Source of the DNA: CAYWNK01 sp047639615
GTDB lineage: Bacteria; Planctomycetota; UBA1135; GCA-002686595
NCBI GenBank assembly: GCA_047639615.1
Contig: JBLIOL010000266.1
Coordinates: 1 to 8,067 of the forward strand
Direction: 5' to 3'
Length of the DNA: 8,067 nt
Both the position numbers and the translations under genes were made by a program. The first letter of the stretch is position 1. The number at the start of each line of letters is the position of its first letter. The notes beneath the pieces are model-generated. The model did no database searches. It had not been told where the DNA came from and saw only the letters and a program-made list of their open reading frames with translations. This document shows positions 1 to 5,918 of the stretch, one piece after another.

Positions 1-35
1 AGCCCGCGGATGTCGTAGGCCTTGAAGATGCCCAT
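1..35 (-). CDS. Phosphomannomutase/phosphoglucomutase, N-terminal fragment (runs off window)
   Basis: Only the first 11 codons and two bases of the next are present. They read MGIFKAYDIRG, then probably L. The FKAYDIRG string is the characteristic N-terminus of the alpha-D-phosphohexomutase family (ManB/AlgC type), which interconverts hexose 1- and 6-phosphates for sugar-nucleotide, polysaccharide and LPS synthesis. The catalytic serine loop and metal site lie outside the window. The ATG is at 35-33 on the minus strand, 62 nt downstream of the aminotransferase stop on the same strand, so the two genes may be co-transcribed. No Shine-Dalgarno sequence precedes it. The leader is instead pyrimidine-rich, with CCTCC ending 10 nt before the ATG. 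The family call rests on a short but distinctive string; substrate preference cannot be judged. Confidence 0.72.
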   Translation of the reverse strand, partial: MGIFKAYDIRG

Positions 36-75
36 GGAGATACTTGGAGGTACGGAGGTTTAGGGGAGGAAGCGA

Positions 76-102
76 GCTAGCGTTACACGAATTACGCTTA
101 GC
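76..102 (-). other. Imperfect hairpin over the aminotransferase stop codon
   Basis: On the plus strand GCTAGCGT (76-83) pairs with ACGC-T-TAGC (94-102), giving eight pairs with one bulged T and a 10-nt loop. It overlaps the TAA stop (100-98) and sits ahead of the downstream phosphomannomutase. No U-run follows, so it is not a convincing intrinsic terminator. It could be an mRNA processing or stabilising element, or chance. Confidence 0.25.
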
Positions 103-1273
103 GAGATTCGAGGTAAGCGCGCACGCGGCGCAGACCTTCGACGATGTTCTCGGTGCTGTTGGCGTAGGAGAAGCGCATGTAGCCTTCACCCAGGTGCCCG
201 AAAGCTGCGCCGGAGAGGCAGGCCACCCCGGCAGTATTGAGCAGAGCGTGCTCGAGCTCGCCGCTACTGATGCCCGTGCCGCTGGTGTTCGGGAAGGCGT
301 AGAAAGCGCCCTTGGGCATCACGCAGGTGAAGCCGGGGATGTCGTTGAGCTCCTTGTGGATCACCTTGCGGCGACTGTCGAAGGCCGTCAGCATGTCGTC
401 CACCGCGTCCTGGGGACCGCGCAGGGCCTCGATCGCAGCCACCTGGGTGGCGGCGTTGGCACAGGAGGTGGAGTTGATCTGCAGGCGCTCGGCGTGGTCC
501 ACCAGGCTCTTCGGCCAGACGCCGTAGCCCAGGCGCCAGCCGGTCATGGCGTAGGTTTTGCTCCAACCGTCGAGCATGATCGCGCGCTCGGCCAGCTCCG
601 GGTACTGCAGGATGCTGACATGTTCGGCCCCGTCGTAGAGCTGACGGGAGTAGATCTCGTCGCACAGGATGGTCACGTGCGGGTGCGCCTCGAGGCCCTT
701 GGCCAGGGCGTCCATCTCCTCGCGGGAGACGATGCCGCCGGTGGGGTTGGCCGGCGTGTTGAGGATCATCAGGCGCGTGGCCGGGGTGATCTTGGCCAGC
801 ACCTTCTCGGCGTTGAAGCTGAAGCCCGCCGACTCGTCCATCTCGATCGGCACGGGGGTCGCGCCGAACCAGTGGATCAGGGACTCATAGATCGGGAAGC
901 CGGGGTTCGGGTACAGAATCTCAGCCCCCGGCTCGGCGAACATGGCCAGGGCGTAGAACATGGTCGGCTTGCCGCCGGGCACGATCAGCACCTGCTCGGG
1001 GTCCACCTCAGCGCCGCGGTACTCCTTAATGTTCTCCACCACCGCCTCGCGCAGGTCCGGCAGGCCCTTGGCCGGGGTGTACTTGTGAAAACCGTCAGCC
1101 AAAGCCTTGCGACCGGCCTCGACCACATTGGGCGGGGTCAGAAAGTCCGGCGCGCCGATGTGCAGGTGCACGATGTCCTTACCTTGGGCCTCGAGTGCCT
1201 TGGCCTTGGCGAAGACCTCGAAGGCGGTCTCGGTTCCAAGCAGGGACATACGGTGGCTAAGCTGGGGGCTCAT
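98..1273 (-). CDS. PLP-dependent aminotransferase, class I/II (AspC-like)
   Basis: A complete 391-aa fold-type I aminotransferase, normal length for the family. It moves an amino group from an amino acid to a 2-oxo acid in the cytoplasm. Visible motifs are HIGAPDF (38-44), YTPAKGLPDLREAV (65-78), PGGKPTMF at the cofactor phosphate-binding turn (99-106), NTPANPTGG with the ring-contacting Asn176, and CDEIY with the pyridine-binding Asp205 and Tyr208. GWSKTYAMTGWRLGY follows, with Lys239 as the Schiff-base lysine, and Arg367 in GYMRFSYA is the likely alpha-carboxylate anchor. The start at 1273 is preferred over the ATG at 1249 because it keeps the N-terminal LSHRMS segment usual in AspC-like proteins. 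The reading frame stays open far upstream, but that stretch lies antisense to the neighbouring gene and resembles no protein. There is no Shine-Dalgarno site; CCTCC ends 10 nt upstream. The amino acid substrate is unresolved; aspartate is a reasonable default. Confidence 0.93.
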   Translation of the reverse strand: MSPQLSHRMSLLGTETAFEVFAKAKALEAQGKDIVHLHIGAPDFLTPPNVVEAGRKALADGFHKYTPAKGLPDLREAVVENIKEYRGAEVDPEQVLIVPGGKPTMFYALAMFAEPGAEILYPNPGFPIYESLIHWFGATPVPIEMDESAGFSFNAEKVLAKITPATRLMILNTPANPTGGIVSREEMDALAKGLEAHPHVTILCDEIYSRQLYDGAEHVSILQYPELAERAIMLDGWSKTYAMTGWRLGYGVWPKSLVDHAERLQINSTSCANAATQVAAIEALRGPQDAVDDMLTAFDSRRKVIHKELNDIPGFTCVMPKGAFYAFPNTSGTGISSGELEHALLNTAGVACLSGAAFGHLGEGYMRFSYANSTENIVEGLRRVRAYLESR

Positions 1274-1465
1274 GGGGCGGCTGGGAGGTTCTTGGGGGGG
1301 GCCGATCGGGCGGAGATCCGGGCGCGAGCCCGGGACTGAGGGGCGGCAGGATAGCCGAACGGAGCGTCTAGCTCCCGACTCCCTGGGGGTCTTTGCGCCG
1401 GGATTGCTACCCTGCGCACCCCTACGCATGTGGCCACCGGCCTCAGCCCAGCTAGAAGAGCCGCC
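1274..1465. promoter_or_regulatory. Divergent intergenic region between the aminotransferase and the ABC operon
   Basis: This 192-nt gap must hold promoters for both directions unless transcription reads in from elsewhere. No convincing sigma-70 pair is visible. The best plus-strand candidate is a weak extended -10, TGCTACCCT (1405-1413), without a recognisable -35. Other structure: a CCGGGC stem with a GCGA (GNRA-type) loop at 1318-1333, a small GGAGC/GCTCC hairpin at 1361-1375, and a cluster of plus-strand G-runs (1264-1322) including eight consecutive G at 1294-1301. The purine stretch AGAAGAG (1454-1460) lies 5 nt before the ATG at 1466 and may act as a weak ribosome-binding site. I see no clear Fur box. 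Confidence 0.4.
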
Positions 1466-2518
1466 ATGAACCTCCCCACCCGCAACCTGCGCACCCTCGC
1501 CTTCGCCCTGGCCGGCTTCCTCGCGGCCTGCGCGCCCGAGCCCGATCTGGTGGTCTACGTATCCCTGGACCACGTCTTCTCGGCGCCCCTGATCCAGGAG
1601 TTCGAGGCCGAGACCGGCCTGGTGGTACGCGCCGACTACGACACCGAAGCCAGCAAGACCGTGGGCCTGGTCAAGCGCATCCAGGAGGAAGGCAAGGTCA
1701 AGGTGCGCTGCGATGTCTACTGGAACAACGAGGTGGCCCAGACCGTACGCCTCGCCGAGCAGGGACTTCTGCAGCCCTACGACTCCCCCAGCGCGGCGGA
1801 CATTCCCGAGCAGTTCCGCGACGAGCAGATGCGCTGGACCGGTTTCGCAGCCCGCGCCCGGGTGCTGATCGTGAACACGGACCTGGTGCCCGACCCGAGC
1901 GTGATCACGGGCATGGCCGATCTGCTCGACGAGCGCTGGGCCGGCAAGTGCGGCATCGCGCGGCCCCTGACGGGCACGACCTTGACCCATGCCACGGCTC
2001 TCTACGAGGTGCTCGGCGAGGAGCGCGCCACGGACTGGCTGCAAGCCATCGCCGACGGCCAGCACACGAACCCGCCGCGCGTACAGGTGGCCTCCAGCAA
2101 CGGACAGGTCATGCGTCTGGTTGGCGCAGGCACTTGGGCCTGGGGCTGGACCGACACGGATGACTTCAACGTAGCTCTGCTCAAGGGCTACCCGGTCGCA
2201 GCGGTATTCCCCGACCAAACGGCACCCGAAAGCGGCGGCAAGCCCCTCGGTACGCTGCTGATCCCTAACACCATCTCGATCATGAAGGACGCGCCGCACC
2301 TGGACGCCGCGAAGCGCTTCGTCGATTGGGCGCTCTCACGCGAGCTTGAGGAGCGCCTGGCCCATTCGCGTTCAGCGCAGATCCCCGTACGCGCTGACGT
2401 ACCGCGCCCCGACCACGTGCGCTCCGACTTCGAGATCATGGAAGTGGACTACGCCGTGCTCGGCGCTCGCATCGGCGAACGCACGCGCACCCTCAAGGAC
2501 ATGTTCCTCAGCAACTAG
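1466..2518 (+). CDS. Fe(III)-type ABC transporter solute-binding lipoprotein (AfuA/FbpA-like)
   Basis: A 350-aa extracytoplasmic solute-binding protein of the AfuA (COG1840-like) ferric-iron group, first gene of the importer operon. The N-terminus is a lipoprotein signal: basic residues (NLRT), a hydrophobic stretch, and the lipobox LAAC with lipidated Cys22. This fixes the start at ATG 1466; a GTG at 1430 would add 12 residues before the signal. The mature part opens with the first beta strand (VVYVSLDHVFSAPLI, 29-43). Subfamily landmarks follow: YDTEASKTVGLVKRI (58-72), DVYWNNEV (83-90), WTGFAARARVLIVNT (124-138), GTTLTHATALYE (170-181), NGQVMRLV (212-219), WTDTDDFNVA (228-237) and LIPNTISI (265-272). 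In this family the protein hands its ligand to the permease. The adjacent-tyrosine pair that binds iron in classical FbpA is not evident, so ferric iron is the family default, not proven. The last codons (CTCAGCAACTAG) are the source of the tandem repeat that follows. Confidence 0.88.
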   Translation: MNLPTRNLRTLAFALAGFLAACAPEPDLVVYVSLDHVFSAPLIQEFEAETGLVVRADYDTEASKTVGLVKRIQEEGKVKVRCDVYWNNEVAQTVRLAEQGLLQPYDSPSAADIPEQFRDEQMRWTGFAARARVLIVNTDLVPDPSVITGMADLLDERWAGKCGIARPLTGTTLTHATALYEVLGEERATDWLQAIADGQHTNPPRVQVASSNGQVMRLVGAGTWAWGWTDTDDFNVALLKGYPVAAVFPDQTAPESGGKPLGTLLIPNTISIMKDAPHLDAAKRFVDWALSRELEERLAHSRSAQIPVRADVPRPDHVRSDFEIMEVDYAVLGARIGERTRTLKDMFLSN

Positions 2519-2570
2519 ACTCAGCAACTAGACTCAGCAACTAGATTCAGCAACTAGATTCAGCAACTAG
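2509..2570 (+). repeat. 13-bp tandem repeat between binding-protein and permease genes
   Basis: There are four full copies of CAGCAACTAGAYT (2509-2521, 2522-2534, 2535-2547, 2548-2560) and a 10-bp partial copy (2561-2570). The third-last and last bases are constant; the variable position is C in copies 1-2 and T in copies 3-4. The first copy is the end of the upstream gene, including its stop codon. The period is not a multiple of three, so the TAG at 2516, 2529, 2542, 2555 and 2568 closes all three forward frames. The array fills the gap up to the permease start at 2573. It has no spacers and is not a CRISPR. Confidence 0.95.
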
Positions 2571-2572
2571 CC

Positions 2573-4168
2573 TTGAACCGAACCCTTCTCATTATCGCTG
2601 GAAGCGTGCTCTTCGTAGCCGGCATCTTGCCCATCGGGCTGATGCTGGCACGTATGAGCGGCGATCCGGGAGTCATCGGACGCGCGCTAAACCCGCGCAC
2701 CATGGACCTCTTGGGCCGCACCCTATTTCTGGGCGCGAGTGTCGCCGGCCTGGCCGTGCTGTTTGGCGCGCCCTTCGGGTTCTTGGTCTCGCGCACGGAC
2801 GTGCCCTTCGCGCGCATCCTGCGTCCGCTCGGCTTCGTGCCGCTGCTGCTTCCGCCGCTGGTACTGGCCATGACCTGGACCGTCATGGCCGAGCTGCGCG
2901 GCGCGCCCATGACCATCGCGATCCTGGCCCTCTCGACCTTCCCGATTGTGGCGCTCTTCACAGCGCGCGCGGCGGAGCGCATCGATGGTCGTCAGGAGGA
3001 AGCGGCTTGGATGGCCGGCGGCTTAGGAGCGGTATTGCGCGCTGCCATACCCCAGATCCTGCCCGCCGCAGCCTGCGGCGCGTGCCTGGCCTTCGTCTTC
3101 GCCATCAACGATTGGGGCGTACCCGACTACGTCTCGAGCGTCGGCCGGAAGTTCAATGTCTACGCGGACGAGGTCTTCGCCATCTGGCAAATCGACGAGC
3201 GCGACTCCGAGGCCGTAGCCAGCGCCCTGCCCCTGGTGGCGCTGACCCTATGCGCCTTGATCCCCGCCCTACTTCTGCGCAGACGCGGTTCCCTAGCAGC
3301 GACGCTGAGCTCCGGCCATGTACGCCCGGCGCCCCTGGCACTGGGCCCCTGGCGCTGGCCCGCCGCGATCTTCTGCATCGGACTCGTTGCACTCGGCGCG
3401 GGTGTGCCCATCGGCCGCCTGCTCTACGAAGCCGGCGCCGGCGCGCCGGGCGGCTCCAATCCATCGGGCGCCTCCATGCCCGTGGAGGGCTTTGACGTGA
3501 GTTGGAGCTTCGAGCGCCTGCAGGCCGCCTTCGCGCGTGCGCTGGAACTCTGCCGCGATGAGCTCACGGCCAGCGTGGTCTACTCGATCATCGGTGCCAC
3601 GATCGCCGTGCCCCTGGCCCTGATCCTGGGTCACGCCGTCGCACGCTCGCGCTTCGGTGGCGCCATCTTGGTCTTCTCGGTGCTGCCCGTGGCGGTGCCT
3701 GCGATCCTCTTGGGCATCGGCTTCATCGTGCTCTGGAACCGTCCCTGGACGGGCGACTTCTATACGGGCGAAGGTCTGGTGGTGCTGTTACTCCTGGGCC
3801 GCTACCTGGCCTTCCCGGTGATGGTGCTCTCCGGCGCCGTGGCCAACTTCGACCGACGCTTGGAAGAAGCCGCCCAGCTCTCTGGCGTAGGCCCTGCCGG
3901 TCGCTTGGCCAAGATCGTAGCACCGCCGCTAATTCCGAGCCTGGTGGGCTCCTGGACACTCTTCTTCGTACTCGCCATGCGCGAGATGGATGCCGCCGTG
4001 CTGGTGCCCGCCGCCAACCGCACGGTCATGTTCCGACTCTTCAACGCGATCCACTTTGGACGCGACGACTTCGTGGCCGCCCTGGCTCTACTCACGCTCT
4101 TCGTGATCGTGCTGCCGGGCTTGCTGTGGACCTGCTTTTCGAACCGCCGCCTGGAGCTTCTGCCGTGA
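2573..4168 (+). CDS. Fe(III)-type ABC transporter permease, fused two-domain (FbpB-like)
   Basis: A 531-aa integral inner-membrane permease with two binding-protein-dependent transport domains in tandem, the FbpB/AfuB arrangement in which one chain forms the whole channel. About 12 hydrophobic helices are visible, roughly at 5-27, 47-72, 84-104, 112-130, 163-178, 217-235, 262-282, 334-357, 363-388, 400-424, 452-478 and 500-520. Each half carries an EAA coupling loop for the ATPase: EEAAWMAGGLGAVLRAAIPQ (142-161) and EEAAQLSGVGPAGRLAKI (431-448). A Gly/Pro-rich loop (about 283-333) separates the halves. The start must be TTG 2573: the frame has a TAG at 2555, and the next ATG (2642) would delete the first helix. 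No Shine-Dalgarno site precedes it. The 3' end overlaps the ATPase gene by 4 bp. Confidence 0.92.
   Translation: MNRTLLIIAGSVLFVAGILPIGLMLARMSGDPGVIGRALNPRTMDLLGRTLFLGASVAGLAVLFGAPFGFLVSRTDVPFARILRPLGFVPLLLPPLVLAMTWTVMAELRGAPMTIAILALSTFPIVALFTARAAERIDGRQEEAAWMAGGLGAVLRAAIPQILPAAACGACLAFVFAINDWGVPDYVSSVGRKFNVYADEVFAIWQIDERDSEAVASALPLVALTLCALIPALLLRRRGSLAATLSSGHVRPAPLALGPWRWPAAIFCIGLVALGAGVPIGRLLYEAGAGAPGGSNPSGASMPVEGFDVSWSFERLQAAFARALELCRDELTASVVYSIIGATIAVPLALILGHAVARSRFGGAILVFSVLPVAVPAILLGIGFIVLWNRPWTGDFYTGEGLVVLLLLGRYLAFPVMVLSGAVANFDRRLEEAAQLSGVGPAGRLAKIVAPPLIPSLVGSWTLFFVLAMREMDAAVLVPAANRTVMFRLFNAIHFGRDDFVAALALLTLFVIVLPGLLWTCFSNRRLELLP
4153..4156 (+). promoter_or_regulatory. Ribosome-binding site deciding the ATPase start
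   Basis: GGAG lies 8 nt upstream of GTG 4165, inside the end of the permease gene. It is the clearest Shine-Dalgarno match in the operon and favours GTG 4165 over the in-frame GTG at 4126, which would add 13 residues unlike an ABC ATPase N-terminus. Confidence 0.6.
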
Positions 4169-4863
4169 CCGCTTCCGAATTCAGCGTAGACATTCAAGGC
4201 CTTGAGGTACGCGCCGGCAAGGCGCACCTCTTGGGCCCCATCGACCTGCAAGTGACGGGCGGAGCCCACCTGCTGCTCGTCGGCCGGTCAGGCTGTGGCA
4301 AGACCACCTTACTGCGCGCCATCGCGGGCTTCGGACCGATCATCGCGGGGCGTATCGAGCTGCTGGGCCGCGTGGTTCAGGACGCTCGCCGGCAAGTGGT
4401 CCAACCGCAGGACCGCGGAGTGGGCTTGCTCTTCCAAGGCGGCGCCCTGTGGCCGCACATGAAGGTGGCCCAGACCCTGCACTTCGTACTTAAGGCCGGC
4501 GGCATCGAGCGCAGCCAGCGCAACAGCAAGGTAGCTCGCCTGCTCGAACTGGTCGAGCTCACGGGCTTCGACAAGCGCAGCGTCCCGACCCTCTCCGGAG
4601 GCGAGGCCCAGCGCCTGGCCCTGGCCCGCGCCCTGGCACTCGAGCCCAAGATCCTGGCCTTGGACGAGCCCCTCGGCCCCCTGGACGTAGAGCTGCGCCA
4701 AGGACTCTTGCAGCGCCTCGACCGATTGCAAAAGGACCTTGGCCTGACCCTGCTACACGTGACTCACGACCCCGAGGAAGCGGCCGGGTACGCTGACCGC
4801 CGGGTACGCCTGGCCGACGGCAAGTTGCAGTCGGACGAGTCCCTGGCCCAAGCCTCCCAATGA
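4165..4863 (+). CDS. Fe(III)-type ABC transporter ATP-binding protein (FbpC-like)
   Basis: A 232-aa cytoplasmic ABC ATPase that powers the permease. All nucleotide-binding motifs are intact: Walker A GRSGCGKTT (40-48), Q-loop Gln91 in LLFQGGALWP, signature LSGGEAQR (143-150), Walker B ILALDE (163-168) with catalytic Glu168, the D-loop region GPLD (171-174), and switch His201 in HVTHDPEEA. The order of binding protein, permease and ATPase is that of fbpABC/afuABC operons. The protein is short compared with many FbpC/PotA-type ATPases of about 350 aa, because it ends just after the core domain and lacks the C-terminal TOBE regulatory domain. The GTG start overlaps the permease stop (GTGA), and its own stop overlaps the cytochrome start (ATGA), which points to translational coupling on both sides. 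Confidence 0.93.
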   Translation: MTASEFSVDIQGLEVRAGKAHLLGPIDLQVTGGAHLLLVGRSGCGKTTLLRAIAGFGPIIAGRIELLGRVVQDARRQVVQPQDRGVGLLFQGGALWPHMKVAQTLHFVLKAGGIERSQRNSKVARLLELVELTGFDKRSVPTLSGGEAQRLALARALALEPKILALDEPLGPLDVELRQGLLQRLDRLQKDLGLTLLHVTHDPEEAAGYADRRVRLADGKLQSDESLAQASQ

Positions 4864-5912
4864 AGCAGCTCTTCGGACTCCTCCTCATCGGACTCGCCTT
4901 CTGGCTGGGTACGGCCATGCTCGGCGACGACCCCGCGCCCACGGCCCAGGCCAGCAATTTCACCAGTTCGAAGCAGTGCCAGGAGTGCCACTCCAAGGTC
5001 TACGCCGAGTGGTCTGGCAGCCAGCACGCCCAGGCCTGGATCAATGAAGATGTGCGCGCCCAAGCGGGCGAGCTGCCCAACGGCGACTTCGCCAACAAGG
5101 ACTGCGTAGCCTGCCACTCCCCGCGCCCGATCTTCGAGACCGGCATGGGCAAGCGCGTACTACCGCGCAGCTCGCGCCGCTCCGAGGGCGTCGACTGCAT
5201 CTCCTGCCACCAGATCCCCGCGGACCAGGGTGGCGGCATGGCCGGAACCCTCAGTAACAAGAGCGCCGCCTGCAATCCGCAGCCGCGGCTCGAATTGCAG
5301 AAGGTGGAGTTCTGTGGCGTCTGCCACAACCAGCACAAGACGGTGGATCAGTTCATGGGTTCGCCCGCGGACGAGAAGGGCCAGGACTGTCTCTCCTGTC
5401 ACATGCCCTTCCGCGAGAATGACCAGAACCTGGGCCGCGATCACAGCATGTTTGGCGGCCACTCCATGGCCCTGGTCAAGTCCGCCGTGGCCCTGCGCGC
5501 CGAGCGTACAGGTCCCCAAGAGATCCGCGTAGAGCTGGAAAACGTCTTCGCCGGCCACAGCTTCCCCACCGATGAGCGCAGTCGCGCGGCGGACATCTTC
5601 TGGCGCCCCGCCCCAAAGCTCGGCGATGGTCACGACCTCGAAGCCGAGGGCGGCGGAGATTGGCGCCACCTGGATCGCATGCGCTCCCCCTACCGCAACG
5701 AGACCGGCATCCCCGAGACCTTGCTGCTACGCGATGAGACGCGCATCCTGACCATCACCGATGTGGACGCCAGCGGCCCGGTGCAGGTGGCCCTCTACTA
5801 CAAGCTGGCACCCTACTACCGTGACCCCGAGAGCGGCGACGCAATGGCCACGGAGAGCGTGCGCACGCCGGATATGGACGCGAACCTGGTTCACCAGGTC
5901 GTGGTGGAATAG
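4860..5912 (+). CDS. Pentahaem cytochrome c, cytochrome c554-like, exported
   Basis: A 350-aa exported multihaem cytochrome. An N-terminal hydrophobic segment (4-21) is a signal peptide or membrane anchor; a possible cleavage site follows AQA at 29-31. Five CXXCH haem-attachment motifs are present: CQECH (40-44), CVACH (82-86), CISCH (113-117), CGVCH (152-156) and CLSCH (177-181). WSGSQHAQAW (51-60) after the first motif is typical of the cytochrome c554 family, with His56 a likely distal ligand. His195 and His201 in DHSMFGGH are further ligand candidates. A lone Cys138 is not part of a CXXCH. Residues about 205-350 form a haem-free, beta-rich domain with the GHSFPT motif (232-237) common in such cytochromes. 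Haem attachment would occur outside the cytoplasmic membrane, and the role is electron transfer. The partner is unknown. Its 4-bp overlap with the ABC ATPase gene implies joint function with the importer. Confidence 0.9.
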   Translation: MKQLFGLLLIGLAFWLGTAMLGDDPAPTAQASNFTSSKQCQECHSKVYAEWSGSQHAQAWINEDVRAQAGELPNGDFANKDCVACHSPRPIFETGMGKRVLPRSSRRSEGVDCISCHQIPADQGGGMAGTLSNKSAACNPQPRLELQKVEFCGVCHNQHKTVDQFMGSPADEKGQDCLSCHMPFRENDQNLGRDHSMFGGHSMALVKSAVALRAERTGPQEIRVELENVFAGHSFPTDERSRAADIFWRPAPKLGDGHDLEAEGGGDWRHLDRMRSPYRNETGIPETLLLRDETRILTITDVDASGPVQVALYYKLAPYYRDPESGDAMATESVRTPDMDANLVHQVVVE

Positions 5913-5918
5913 AAGCCC

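Noticed and set aside
1318..1333. CCGGGC-GCGA-GCCCGG hairpin as an intrinsic terminator or riboswitch part
   Set aside because: It has only six pairs, no T-run and no wider conserved fold; such stems are common in GC-rich DNA.
44..1339. Long open frame (431 codons) on the plus strand opposite the aminotransferase
   Set aside because: It is a shadow of the GC-rich aminotransferase gene. The translation is low in complexity (Gly/Val/His/Leu-rich) with no recognisable domain, while the opposite strand has every aminotransferase motif.
1430..1465. GTG 1430 as start of the binding protein
   Set aside because: It would put 12 extra residues before a complete lipoprotein signal peptide; ATG 1466 gives a standard 21-residue signal.
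1274..1465. Fur box expected before an iron-uptake operon
   Set aside because: I found no AT-rich 19-bp palindrome resembling a Fur site; iron control, if present, is not visible here.
1274..2299. Upstream extension of the aminotransferase frame on the minus strand by about 340 codons
   Set aside because: It lies antisense to the binding-protein gene, shows no domain, and the aminotransferase has a normal family length from the ATG at 1273.
2509..2570. CRISPR array
   Set aside because: The 13-bp units are directly adjacent with no spacers.
4126..4164. GTG 4126 as start of the ATPase
   Set aside because: It overlaps the permease by 43 nt, adds residues unlike an ABC N-terminus, and GTG 4165 has a GGAG at 8 nt and the common 4-bp overlap.
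5160..5669. Minus-strand open frame of 169 codons inside the cytochrome gene
   Set aside because: The plus strand has five CXXCH motifs in a coherent exported protein; the antisense translation has no recognisable domain.
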